A stretch of DNA of 9,600 bases, taken from the NCBI GenBank assembly GCA_002432545.1, contig DJFR01000054.1, positions 985 through 10,584 on the forward strand. Reading direction: 5' to 3'. The DNA comes from Flammeovirgaceae bacterium UBA5867 (GTDB taxonomy: Bacteria; Bacteroidota; Bacteroidia; Cytophagales; Cyclobacteriaceae). A program made the translations under genes and the position numbers. Shown here in pieces: positions 1-6,600 of the stretch (its first letter is position 1; each line of letters starts with the position of its first letter). A model generated the notes under the pieces. It was not told where the DNA came from. It did not search any database and saw nothing but the letters and a program-made list of their open reading frames with translations.

Positions 1-2
1 AT

Positions 3-125
3 ATCGGGAAGAATGTTCGGAGCGGTGGAATTCTTGAGTCGGTAGAAGTGAATCCTAATAAATCGAATATATGGATTTCAAGAATCTATATACGTGATGC
101 TTTTGCGCGGGTGATTACCCCATAG
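3..125 (+). CDS. C-terminal fragment of an unidentified protein (partial, start outside window)
   Basis: An open frame enters from the left edge and runs 40 codons to a TAG at 123-125. The product ends in ...WISRIYIRDAFARVITP. The alternation of hydrophobic and polar residues (ILESVEV, NIWISRIYI) looks like beta strands, but I recognise no family. The other two plus-strand frames close by base 45. Forty codons without a stop can occur by chance in this composition, so this is a probable but unproven gene end. The hairpin tract begins directly after the stop, as is usual for REP sequences placed downstream of a gene. Confidence 0.45.
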   Translation: MGKNVRSGGILESVEVNPNKSNIWISRIYIRDAFARVITP

Positions 126-127
126 CT

Positions 128-151
128 GGCGCAAGTCTAAAGACTTATGCC
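128..151. repeat. REP-like hairpin 1
   Basis: The stem is AAGTCT (133-138) paired with AGACTT (141-146) around loop AA. It extends outward through one C/A mismatch and a G-T wobble to GGC (128-130) paired with GCC (149-151). Its left flank TGGCGCAAGTCT (127-138) matches that of hairpin 4 at 11 of 12 bases, exactly 120 bp upstream of it. It begins three bases after the TAG of the upstream frame and might also act as an mRNA 3'-end stabiliser, though no T-run follows. Confidence 0.75.
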
Positions 152-154
152 CAT

Positions 155-185
155 ATAGTTTCAAGTCTGAAAACTTGAAAGCTAT
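155..185. repeat. REP-like hairpin 2
   Basis: An eight-pair stem, TTTCAAGT (159-166) with ACTTGAAA (173-180), closes a six-base loop CTGAAA. It continues as ATAG (155-158) paired with CTAT (182-185), with G181 bulged. The core differs from hairpins 1, 3 and 4 because one arm has AAACTT in place of AGACTT. It lacks the TGGC flank of hairpins 1 and 4. Confidence 0.75.
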
Positions 186-221
186 TCTCTTTAATTATAA
201 ATATATAAATACAAAATTTAA

Positions 222-237
222 CCAGTCTGAAGACTGG
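222..237. repeat. REP-like hairpin 3
   Basis: A perfect seven-pair stem, CCAGTCT (222-228) with AGACTGG (231-237), has a GA spacer at the centre. The core AGTCTGAAGACT is the exact reverse complement of the hairpin 4 core AGTCTTCAGACT. Outer stem bases are changed from CAA/TTG to CCA/TGG on both arms together, a compensated pair change that suggests the structure is maintained. Confidence 0.75.
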
Positions 238-251
238 GGACACGGTTGGCA

Positions 252-267
252 CAAGTCTTCAGACTTG
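252..267. repeat. REP-like hairpin 4
   Basis: A perfect seven-pair stem, CAAGTCT (252-258) with AGACTTG (261-267), has a TC spacer. It carries the left flank TGGCACAAGTCT (247-258), shared with hairpin 1. It is the copy nearest the RAYT gene, ending 46 bp before its GTG. Its right arm overlaps a possible -33 promoter element. Confidence 0.78.
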
Positions 268-295
268 CGACAGATGTATATTTACTTTACTATTG
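264..295 (+). promoter_or_regulatory. possible promoter of the RAYT gene, overlapping hairpin 4
   Basis: TACTATTG (288-295) matches the Bacteroidota -7 element TAnnTTTG at 7 of 8 positions (as a consensus). CTTG (264-267) matches the -33 element TTTG at 3 of 4, with a 20-bp spacer, which is in the expected range. Transcription would start near 300, a short distance before the GTG at 314. Both elements are imperfect in AT-rich DNA, so this is a suggestion only. Confidence 0.3.
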
Positions 296-313
296 TAAAA
301 ATTAACGTTAGCT

Positions 314-865
314 GTGAGTCATAAGTACAAGATCCGCGATCAGGATCAACTATATTTCGTGACCTTTACCGTCATTCGATGGCTGGATGTGTTTACGCGA
401 AGAGAATATAGAGATATATTCATGGATAGCCTCCGGTATTGCCAGCAATACAAAGGACTGGATCTATATGCCTACTGTATCATGACTAATCACGTACACT
501 TGATCATCGGCAGACGTGGCAGGGCTCCCCTGGAAGGAATTATCCGTGACATCAAGAAATATACTTCCGTTAAAATCATCGAAGCTGTAAAAGACAATCC
601 ACAGGAAAGTCGGAAAGATTTATTGATGTGGTTGTTTGAACGTACCGGGCGGTATAATCCAAACAATAAAATATACCAGTTCTGGGAGCAACACTCCCAC
701 CCGGTTGAGTTAAATACAAATGTAATGCTGGAGCAACGCCTGGAGTATATTCATCAAAATCCTGTAAAGGCCGGCATTGTACTATCACCTGAAGATTATC
801 TCTACAGCAGTGCGATGAACTATGCCGGTTTGCCGGAAAAACTGATTGATGTAATTTTGATTTGA
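314..865 (+). CDS. REP-associated tyrosine transposase (RAYT), HUH / Y1_Tnp (IS200-like) family
   Basis: The 183-aa product belongs to the single-domain HUH endonucleases related to IS200/IS605 TnpA. It shows the N-terminal strand YFVTFTV (residues 14-20), the metal-binding HUH motif His60-Val61-His62 in CIMTNHVHLII, a basic helix around IRDIKKYTS, a KIYQFWEQHSHPVEL segment (119-133), and the C-terminal signature YIHQNPVKAGIV (145-156) followed by YLYSSAMNY. The catalytic tyrosine is probably Tyr121 by its distance from the HUH motif compared with IS608 TnpA, but I cannot fix it without an alignment. RAYTs cut single-stranded DNA at cognate REP hairpins, and four such hairpins lie immediately upstream. 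The start is GTG at 314; an in-frame TAA at 296-298 leaves little room for another start, and MSHKYKIRD is a typical N-terminus. There is no clear Shine-Dalgarno. The frame is intact with all motifs, so it is probably functional. No second-strand transposase and no TnpB gene accompany it. Confidence 0.92.
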   Translation: MSHKYKIRDQDQLYFVTFTVIRWLDVFTRREYRDIFMDSLRYCQQYKGLDLYAYCIMTNHVHLIIGRRGRAPLEGIIRDIKKYTSVKIIEAVKDNPQESRKDLLMWLFERTGRYNPNNKIYQFWEQHSHPVELNTNVMLEQRLEYIHQNPVKAGIVLSPEDYLYSSAMNYAGLPEKLIDVILI

Positions 866-876
866 TAAAAAATAGA

Positions 877-1668
877 TTATTCAGCAAGCACTCTTCTCAC
901 ATGCGACAGCGTATGGGTGAGTATTTTTGTTTCGCTGTTGATGATCCCTTCGGAAGTAAACTGATCGATACGAACACGTCCCGAGGCATGAATGATTTTA
1001 TCTTCATGCAATACAATACCGACATGTATAACTTTACCTTCTGCGTTTTTGAAGAATGCTAAATCTCCCGGACGGGCTTCCGCAAAATCTTTAACAGATT
1101 TACCCTGATTAGCCTGCTGCGATGAATCTCTGAAAAGTTTATAGCCGCTGATCTTGAATACCATCTGTGTGAAGCCGGAGCAATCAATACCAAACGGATT
1201 CTTACCACCCCATTGATAGGGAGCATTGATATACTTTACTGCTATATTCCGAAGGTATTCATACTCGCGTTTCTGTCCTACATTCTTCGCTTCACCATTA
1301 AACGCAAATTGCTCTTCCATTTTGAATAGCTCTGAACTGGAAATGGGTATCATACTCCCCATAAGAATTACCAGCGGACTCTTATTGTAGAGCATACTCG
1401 AAGTAAGATCGGTGGTAATTTTAAATTCAGATTTATCGAGGTAATCGAAGTAATCCTTCGATACGGCATGATGTTGCTTGCTGTCGATCCACCCTTCATA
1501 CTGATCAAAATGAGTACGAATGCGTAACCAGTTTTTTTCCTTCGACTGGTCCATCACTTCATAATGATCTCCAAACAGAAGCTGTGTTGTCTGCTCAGCT
1601 TTATCAGAAGCTTCTGCGCGTACCGTCAATACACTCAGGCGACAAACACCATAATTCATATTCTCCAT
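877..1668 (-). CDS. NlpC/P60 family cysteine peptidase with N-terminal SH3b-like domain
   Basis: The 263-aa product has an SH3b-like N-terminal part (about residues 5-65, YGVCRLSVLTVRAE to YEGWIDSKQ) and a C-terminal NlpC/P60 domain (about 135-262). The catalytic set is visible: Cys163 in GIDCSGF, His215 in VIHVGIVL, and a third polar residue His227 in IIHASG. The family hydrolyses gamma-D-glutamyl-diamino-acid bonds of peptidoglycan peptides. No signal peptide or lipobox is seen, so a cytosolic role in recycling imported muropeptides, as for YkfC-like enzymes, is the best inference. The ATG at 1668 is chosen because GGAGG (1677-1681, minus strand) lies 8 nt upstream; the ATG at 1659 would be 17 nt away. 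It is the last gene of the minus-strand unit, 15 bp after smpB, and converges on the RAYT gene. Confidence 0.9.
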   Translation of the reverse strand: MENMNYGVCRLSVLTVRAEASDKAEQTTQLLFGDHYEVMDQSKEKNWLRIRTHFDQYEGWIDSKQHHAVSKDYFDYLDKSEFKITTDLTSSMLYNKSPLVILMGSMIPISSSELFKMEEQFAFNGEAKNVGQKREYEYLRNIAVKYINAPYQWGGKNPFGIDCSGFTQMVFKISGYKLFRDSSQQANQGKSVKDFAEARPGDLAFFKNAEGKVIHVGIVLHEDKIIHASGRVRIDQFTSEGIINSETKILTHTLSHVRRVLAE

Positions 1669-1676
1669 TATGAAAA

Positions 1677-1681
1677 CCTCC
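1677..1681 (-). promoter_or_regulatory. strong Shine-Dalgarno of the NlpC/P60 gene
   Basis: GGAGG on the minus strand sits 8 nt before the ATG at 1668 and immediately after the smpB TAA (1684-1686). It decides the start codon. No neighbouring gene in the window has a comparable site at usable spacing, which fits the general weakness of Shine-Dalgarno use in Bacteroidota and makes this one stand out. Confidence 0.7.
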
Positions 1682-1683
1682 GT

Positions 1684-2145
1684 TTACTTTAGCTTGATAC
1701 GATTTAACTCACGCTTGGCATCACGCTCACGTATGCTGTCGCGTTTATCATGAAGTTTTTTACCACGTCCTATAGCAATCTCCAGTTTGGCAAGTCCGCG
1801 ATCGTTTATAAAAAGTCTGGTAGGTACTAAGGTCAATCCCTTCTCTTCTATTTTGCCTTCCAGCTTTTTGATCTCCGAGCGTTTCAGCAGCAGCTTTCGC
1901 TCGCGTGTAGCATCATGATTATAGTGGGTGCCCTGCGCATAGGGTGTTATGTTAATTCCTTTCACAAACAGTTCGCCATTACTGAAATAACAATAACCAT
2001 CCTGCAGGTTTATTTTTCCCTCGCGGATTGATTTAATTTCCGTGCCCATCAGCACCATGCCCGCCACATACTTGTCTAGCAACTCATATTCAAAACTGGC
2101 CTGGCGGTTCTTTACATTAATAGTATCAGAAAAACGTTGTTTCAT
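1684..2145 (-). CDS. smpB: SsrA-binding protein SmpB
   Basis: SmpB binds tmRNA and delivers it to stalled ribosomes, starting trans-translation and tagging of incomplete proteins. The 153-aa product carries the whole family signature: KNRQASFEYELLDKYVAG (12-29), GTEIKSIREGK (34-44), LQDGYCYF (47-54), ITPYAQGTHYNHDATRERKLLL (66-87), GLTLVPTRLFIN (103-114), and the tmRNA-binding and decoding tail region GRGKKLHDKR (126-135) followed by a basic end, ELNRIKLK. I chose ATG at 2145, giving MKQRFSDT. An in-frame GTG at 2151 would add two residues and cannot be excluded. It lies 65 bp downstream of the thioesterase gene and 15 bp before the peptidase gene, so it is probably co-transcribed with both, with a possible internal promoter just upstream. 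The tmRNA gene ssrA is not in this window. Confidence 0.97.
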   Translation of the reverse strand: MKQRFSDTINVKNRQASFEYELLDKYVAGMVLMGTEIKSIREGKINLQDGYCYFSNGELFVKGINITPYAQGTHYNHDATRERKLLLKRSEIKKLEGKIEEKGLTLVPTRLFINDRGLAKLEIAIGRGKKLHDKRDSIRERDAKRELNRIKLK

Positions 2146-2156
2146 CTTCACTTATT

Positions 2157-2164
2157 CAAATATA
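2157..2164 (-). promoter_or_regulatory. possible -7 element of an smpB promoter
   Basis: On the minus strand these bases read TATATTTG, an exact match to the Bacteroidota -7 consensus TAnnTTTG. It lies 11 bp before the chosen smpB ATG, so a transcript from it would have an extremely short leader. I found no TTTG at the 19-21 bp spacing expected for a -33 element; the nearest is about 29 bp away. Treat it as a weak candidate for an internal promoter driving smpB and the peptidase. Confidence 0.3.
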
Positions 2165-2210
2165 GGGCTACCGGTATAAATACAGTCCGTTATCAAACTG
2201 ATTTTTACTT

Positions 2211-2591
2211 TCACCTGGTAAAAATTCTTTTGAGAGTTTCTTTCTTTAAGATCTTTTGTCCGGTTTGGCCACTGGCAATGAGCCGGTTGTCTACCATGGC
2301 TTTATAGCTGCAGATCAGTTCATGATCCTGAAGACTTTCGATCCAGGCAGTAAAGATAATTTCTTCCCCGACAAACGCAGGACTTTTATGATCAATACTC
2401 ACCTGTGTTCCGATACCTTCTTCATCCTCCTCTTTCATCTCCAGTACAAACAGCCTGGTTGTCCATTCTATTTCGCGCGCCAACACAAATGTAGAACAAA
2501 CCGGATGTACTACTTCACCCTGAAAGGCCGCTACGTCCTGCGGTTGAACGGTATAGCGATATTCTTGTTGTGTTGTTATTATACTTTTCAT
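2211..2591 (-). CDS. FlK-like hotdog-fold acyl-CoA thioesterase
   Basis: The 126-aa product is the size of a single hotdog domain. The stretch STFVLAREIEW (33-43), then GIGTQVSIDHKSPAFVGEEI (59-78), then ICSYKAMVDNRLIASGQTGQKIL resembles the FlK (fluoroacetyl-CoA thioesterase) family pattern of xxxEW, GT.v.i.H.ap...G and IG.G.H.R. Thr34, Glu42 and His68 fall where FlK has its Thr/Glu/His catalytic set. The family hydrolyses thioesters in the cytosol; the natural substrate here is unknown, and fluoroacetyl-CoA should not be assumed. I prefer the ATG at 2591 over a TTG at 2615, which would add eight residues (MYFLFSAF) unlike the family N-terminus. The gene lies 44 bp after tsaD and 65 bp before smpB on the same strand. 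Confidence 0.75.
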   Translation of the reverse strand: MKSIITTQQEYRYTVQPQDVAAFQGEVVHPVCSTFVLAREIEWTTRLFVLEMKEEDEEGIGTQVSIDHKSPAFVGEEIIFTAWIESLQDHELICSYKAMVDNRLIASGQTGQKILKKETLKRIFTR

Positions 2592-2635
2592 AAAAGCAGA
2601 AAACAAAAAGTACAAAGAAAAACAGAGCTTTCTGC

Positions 2636-3640
2636 TCAGATCGGCATACGCGCCAGTGGCGTAACATCGAGCGAACAGAAGTCACCCTTCAGATATTTAT
2701 AGTGTGCCGCTACGGCAATCATCGCTGCGTTATCGGTACAATACTCAAACGAAGGTATAAATATATTCCATCCCTGTTTATCGCCCAGTGCTTTTAACTC
2801 TTTGCGCAACCCGGAGTTAGCCGAAACGCCTCCGGCTATAGCTATATTCTTTATACCGGTTTGCTCGCTTGCCTGTCGCACACGCGTAAGCAGCATCTTG
2901 ACCAGATGGTGTTGAAGGCTGGCACATATATCATTTACATGCTCGTCCACAAAGTTGGGGTTCTTCACCTTTTCATCGCGAAGAAAATATAGGAAGGCAG
3001 TCTTGATTCCACTAAACGAAAAGTCAAGGCCCGGCATTACCGTTTCGGAAAATTTATAGGCCTTCGGATTTCCCAACTGTGCATACTTATCGATCAGAGG
3101 TCCACCCGGATAAGGAAGTCCCATGATCTTGGCCGCTTTATCAAACGCCTCCCCTACAGCATCGTCCTGCGTTTGTCCGATTACTTCCATCGTAAGATGA
3201 TCTTTAACCAGTACAATCTGTGTATGTCCGCCACTTACCGTGAGACAAAGAAAAGGGAACGATGGTTTCGGATCGTCAATGAAATGCGCGAGCACGTGCG
3301 CCTGCATGTGGTTCACTTCGATCATGGGAATGTTCAGTGCCATGGCCATGCCTTTGGCAAATGATACACCCACCAATAATGCACCCATCAATCCCGGTCC
3401 GCGCGTGAACGCAATGGCATCAAGTTCTGTTCTGTCGATGCCCGATGTTTCCATCGCTTCGTTTACAACAGCCACTATGTTTTGCTGATGTGCGCGCGAG
3501 GCGAGTTCAGGAACCACTCCTCCGTATTTTTGGTGGACTGCCTGTGAGGCGATAATATTATTAAGTACCTTGCCGTTTCGTATAACGGAGGCAGATGTTT
3601 CATCGCACGAAGACTCAATGGCAAGGATAACGGGACGCAT
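2636..3640 (-). CDS. tsaD: tRNA N6-adenosine threonylcarbamoyltransferase TsaD
   Basis: TsaD transfers the threonylcarbamoyl group from TC-AMP to A37 of tRNAs that read ANN codons, working with TsaB, TsaE and TsaC outside this window. The 334-aa product is full length. It begins ILAIESSCDETS (5-16), carries the iron-binding motif His111 and His115 in NHMQAHVLAHF, the SGGHT loop (136-140), DDAVGEAFDKAAK (159-171), GLDFSFSGIKTAF (204-216), AIAGGVSANSGLR (267-279), and the metal ligand Asp303 in CTDNAAMIA. The ATG at 3640 starts MRPVILAIESS directly at the first strand of the ASKHA fold, so the start is secure. It is the first gene of the minus-strand unit and is divergent from tamB, 11 bp away, so its promoter must lie inside the tamB reading frame. 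Confidence 0.98.
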   Translation of the reverse strand: MRPVILAIESSCDETSASVIRNGKVLNNIIASQAVHQKYGGVVPELASRAHQQNIVAVVNEAMETSGIDRTELDAIAFTRGPGLMGALLVGVSFAKGMAMALNIPMIEVNHMQAHVLAHFIDDPKPSFPFLCLTVSGGHTQIVLVKDHLTMEVIGQTQDDAVGEAFDKAAKIMGLPYPGGPLIDKYAQLGNPKAYKFSETVMPGLDFSFSGIKTAFLYFLRDEKVKNPNFVDEHVNDICASLQHHLVKMLLTRVRQASEQTGIKNIAIAGGVSANSGLRKELKALGDKQGWNIFIPSFEYCTDNAAMIAVAAHYKYLKGDFCSLDVTPLARMPI

Positions 3641-3651
3641 GTGTAGTTAGA

Positions 3652-6600
3652 ATGAACCGGCAAGTTATCAAAAATAGAATTCGAAAGATACTCGCCTATC
3701 TTTTTACAGCCCTTATATTCCTGCTCATATCAGGTTTTTTAGTGCTGCAAATGCCGCCTGTCCAAAACTGGCTAGCCTCCAGATTCCTGCGAAATTTTAC
3801 TGAAGTAGTTGGTTTCCCTTCTTCTGTTAAAGGTTTTCGGATGCTCTGGTTCGACAGGCTCGAACTTACCGGAGTTAATGTATACGACCTGGAAGGCAAC
3901 CGGATGATCGGTGCCAAAGAGATACTCATCAATTTCAAACTCTCCCAGCTTCTCGAAAACAACAATGTTAACATCGATGGTATTTATGTAGACAGTGCCC
4001 ATGTATACCTTACCAAGATTCATGAGTCTGATACCTCGCGCGATCTGAATATCAACGTGTTCATCAACCGCATTAACGAAGGATACTCTTCCGGTAGTGG
4101 CAAGCGCACTGGCAAACCACCACGCATAAACATCGGTGAAGCGTTTCTCAACCAAAGCCAGTTCACCTATATCAACCAGGACCAGGATACTATACGCAAC
4201 GGCTTCGACTATAATCACTTCTCGCTCGCAGTAGATGAAGGTCACCTTAACAGCTTTGTTGTGCTGGGCGACACAACGGAATTTTTTGTACGCACACTCA
4301 TCTCCCAGGATCTTAAAACAAAATTCAGGGTCAACCAGCTCTCTACGTTCTTTCGTATTTCACAGGGAGGTATGGAATTTACCGGACTAAATCTGCAGGC
4401 GGGTGAAAGTACAGTTTCTGATACTATCGTTTTTCGTTATAACGGTTTGCGTGAACTCAACGACTTTGTGAGCAAAGTAAAGATCCACGCCAATCTTACC
4501 AATACAACTATTTATCCGAAAGACCTTGAGTTTTTTGCTCCGGGTGTAAACCGCATAACCCAACCGTTGAAGCTCAGTGGAGTTTTTAATGGAAGGATTG
4601 ATAAGTTCAAGCTTAGTAAAATGCAATTGGGTTTGGGGAACACCAACCTGAATGGTTCGCTGGACATGGAGGGTTTGCCGAACTTCAATGAGACATTCAT
4701 CAACCTCAACGTTCAGAATTCAATTTTTGATCCGCGTGATTTTGCGTTCCTCTTTAACGATCGTACACTCGATCGTCTGCGGCCGTTAGGTATACTTCGC
4801 ATGCATGGACAATTTTTAGGATACCCTACCGACTTTGTTGCCAATGGAACTTTCGCCGGTAAATTAGGTACGATCCGCTCGGATATAAACCTGAAAGTAA
4901 ACGAGGAGAATATAGATTACTCGGTATATAAAGGGAAACTGTCACTTTCATCTTTTGACCTGGGGCAATACCTGGGTGATACAACGTTCTATCAGCGTGT
5001 TAGTCTTAACGGACAGATCAGCGGTAAAGGACTTACACAACGCACTGCCGATTTTTTACTCAATGGTAAAATCAGTTCCATTGGTATCAAAGGGTATAAC
5101 TATACCAACATTACAACCGATGCGCGTTTTGCTACGGGTTTATTTCGAGGGCTTGTCAAGATCAACGATCCGAACCTGGAACTTACGGTGCGTGGTTCAA
5201 TGGATCTTCGGGACCAGCGCAATGAGATCAGGTTCCAGGCACAACTTGATACAGCGTACCTGCACAGGCTCAAGTTATCACGCGATAGTCTCTTTCTGCA
5301 CGCTTCGGTTGAAGCCGATATACAAGGACTCACGCTCGATTCGCTTCGCGGTACAGCAAACGTTCAAAACCTGGTTGTACTTTACAAAGACCAGGAGCTT
5401 ACGCTGGACAATGTACAACTCGATGCACAGCGCGACAAAGGGAACAGGTTGTTTAAAGTACAATCCACACTGGTGGATGTAATCGCGAAGGGTGACTATA
5501 ATTTTTCGGATATATCTTCGGATGTAGAAACGCTGGTAAAAGAAATTTTACTGAACCTGAAAAACGACAAGCAACAAATCGCAGAATACTATAATCAGAA
5601 AGAACGAAGACCAAAATCATATCAGGCACAACTCACCATCGATCTGAAAGATATTAAACCGATAACCGACCTGTTTAACATCGACTTCAGCATTTCGCCC
5701 AACACGCGCTTCGATGGTAAATTTACCAGTGGCCGTACCACCATCTTCAATATATACTCTGAGTTTGATTCGCTGAAGTATGAAGGCAAAACGTTTATCG
5801 ATTCAAATATAGAGTTAACAGTGTCCAAGATTTCAGACAGCACGAGCGTGCTCTCGATGCTTACGGTTACATCTGACAAACAGATTCTGAATAGAAATCT
5901 GCAAACCAAAAATCTATTGGCGGAAGCTATATGGAACCGTAATCACATTGATTTTTCGTTGGATGCTGACCATGACGGGCAAACCAACTACATGCGCCTG
6001 CAGGGTGGTGTGGATTTTCAACAAGACAGTACAGTTATATCCATGCTTCCTTCAGAACTGCAGTTACTGGAACGAAAGTGGTCGTTTGCAAAAGATAACT
6101 ATATAGCAATTAACGGCAGCGACTGGACATTCTCAAACCTGGCACTATTGAACGAACAACAGTCGATTAAACTTGATGGTAAGATATCCAAGGATCCATC
6201 TAAAGTTATATCGCTATATATTGATAACCTCGAGCTATCGCTCTTCAATGTACTTACCAATAAAAAAATTGCCGGTGTAACGGATGCGAATATCAACATG
6301 AGCAACTATTACAAGAAGCCGGTCATTCAAAACGATCTGAGTATAAAAGATTTTAAAGTAGATGACTTTCTGATTGGTGATGTTACCGGCAAAAATCATT
6401 GGGACACTGTAGAACATAAACTGGACATTAACCTGTTTATCGATCGCATGGGTACACGCATTGTAAATCTTGCGGGTGATTACAATCCTTCGCGTGAATA
6501 TAGTCCGTTAGACCTGACGGCCAATCTCGATAAAGCAGAGCTCATCATTGTACAACCTTTCCTGGAAGAGTTCTTCACACAGATTGGCGGCACTATATCG

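Larger units (their letters stand above)
126..313. repeat. REP-like hairpin tract upstream of the RAYT gene
   Basis: This non-coding stretch holds four imperfect palindromes built on the core AAGTCT-NN-AGACTT. Loop centres are at about 139.5, 169.5, 229.5 and 259.5, giving spacings of 30, 60 and 30 bp, so all four fit one 30-bp grid with one empty slot near 199.5. The empty slot is AT-rich sequence (about 190-220). Short REP palindromes beside a RAYT gene are a known arrangement in which the transposase binds or cleaves its cognate hairpins. Assignment here rests on the hairpins plus the adjacent HUH-family gene. Genome-wide copies cannot be seen from one window. Confidence 0.8.

Noticed and set aside
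127..267. The four repeats as a CRISPR array
   Set aside because: The units are short self-complementary palindromes with divergent outer bases and no constant 24-37 bp repeat with spacers. No cas gene is nearby, whereas a RAYT gene is.
314..865. The RAYT gene as part of a complete IS200/IS605 element
   Set aside because: There is no tnpB, no defined left and right ends around the gene, and no hairpin downstream. The C-terminal YIHQNPVKAG segment is typical of RAYTs rather than of IS200 TnpA.
576..887. 103-codon minus-strand frame opposite the RAYT gene
   Set aside because: It is antisense to the HUH-family gene, which has full conserved motifs in the other strand.
2592..2615. TTG-initiated eight-residue extension of the thioesterase
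   Set aside because: The extra residues MYFLFSAF fit no hotdog N-terminus, and an ATG at 2591 gives a family-sized protein.
2256..2702. 148-codon plus-strand frame opposite the thioesterase and the end of tsaD
   Set aside because: It is a shadow that crosses two well-supported minus-strand genes and has no recognisable domain.
3772..4245. 157-codon minus-strand frame inside tamB
   Set aside because: It lies fully within the tamB coding region, and its product has low-complexity shadow-like composition with no family motif.
4955..5482. 175-codon plus-strand frame inside tamB
   Set aside because: It is an alternative frame of continuous TamB sequence. The product is rich in Ser, Arg and Trp with no domain, and tamB shows no break here that would suggest a frameshift.
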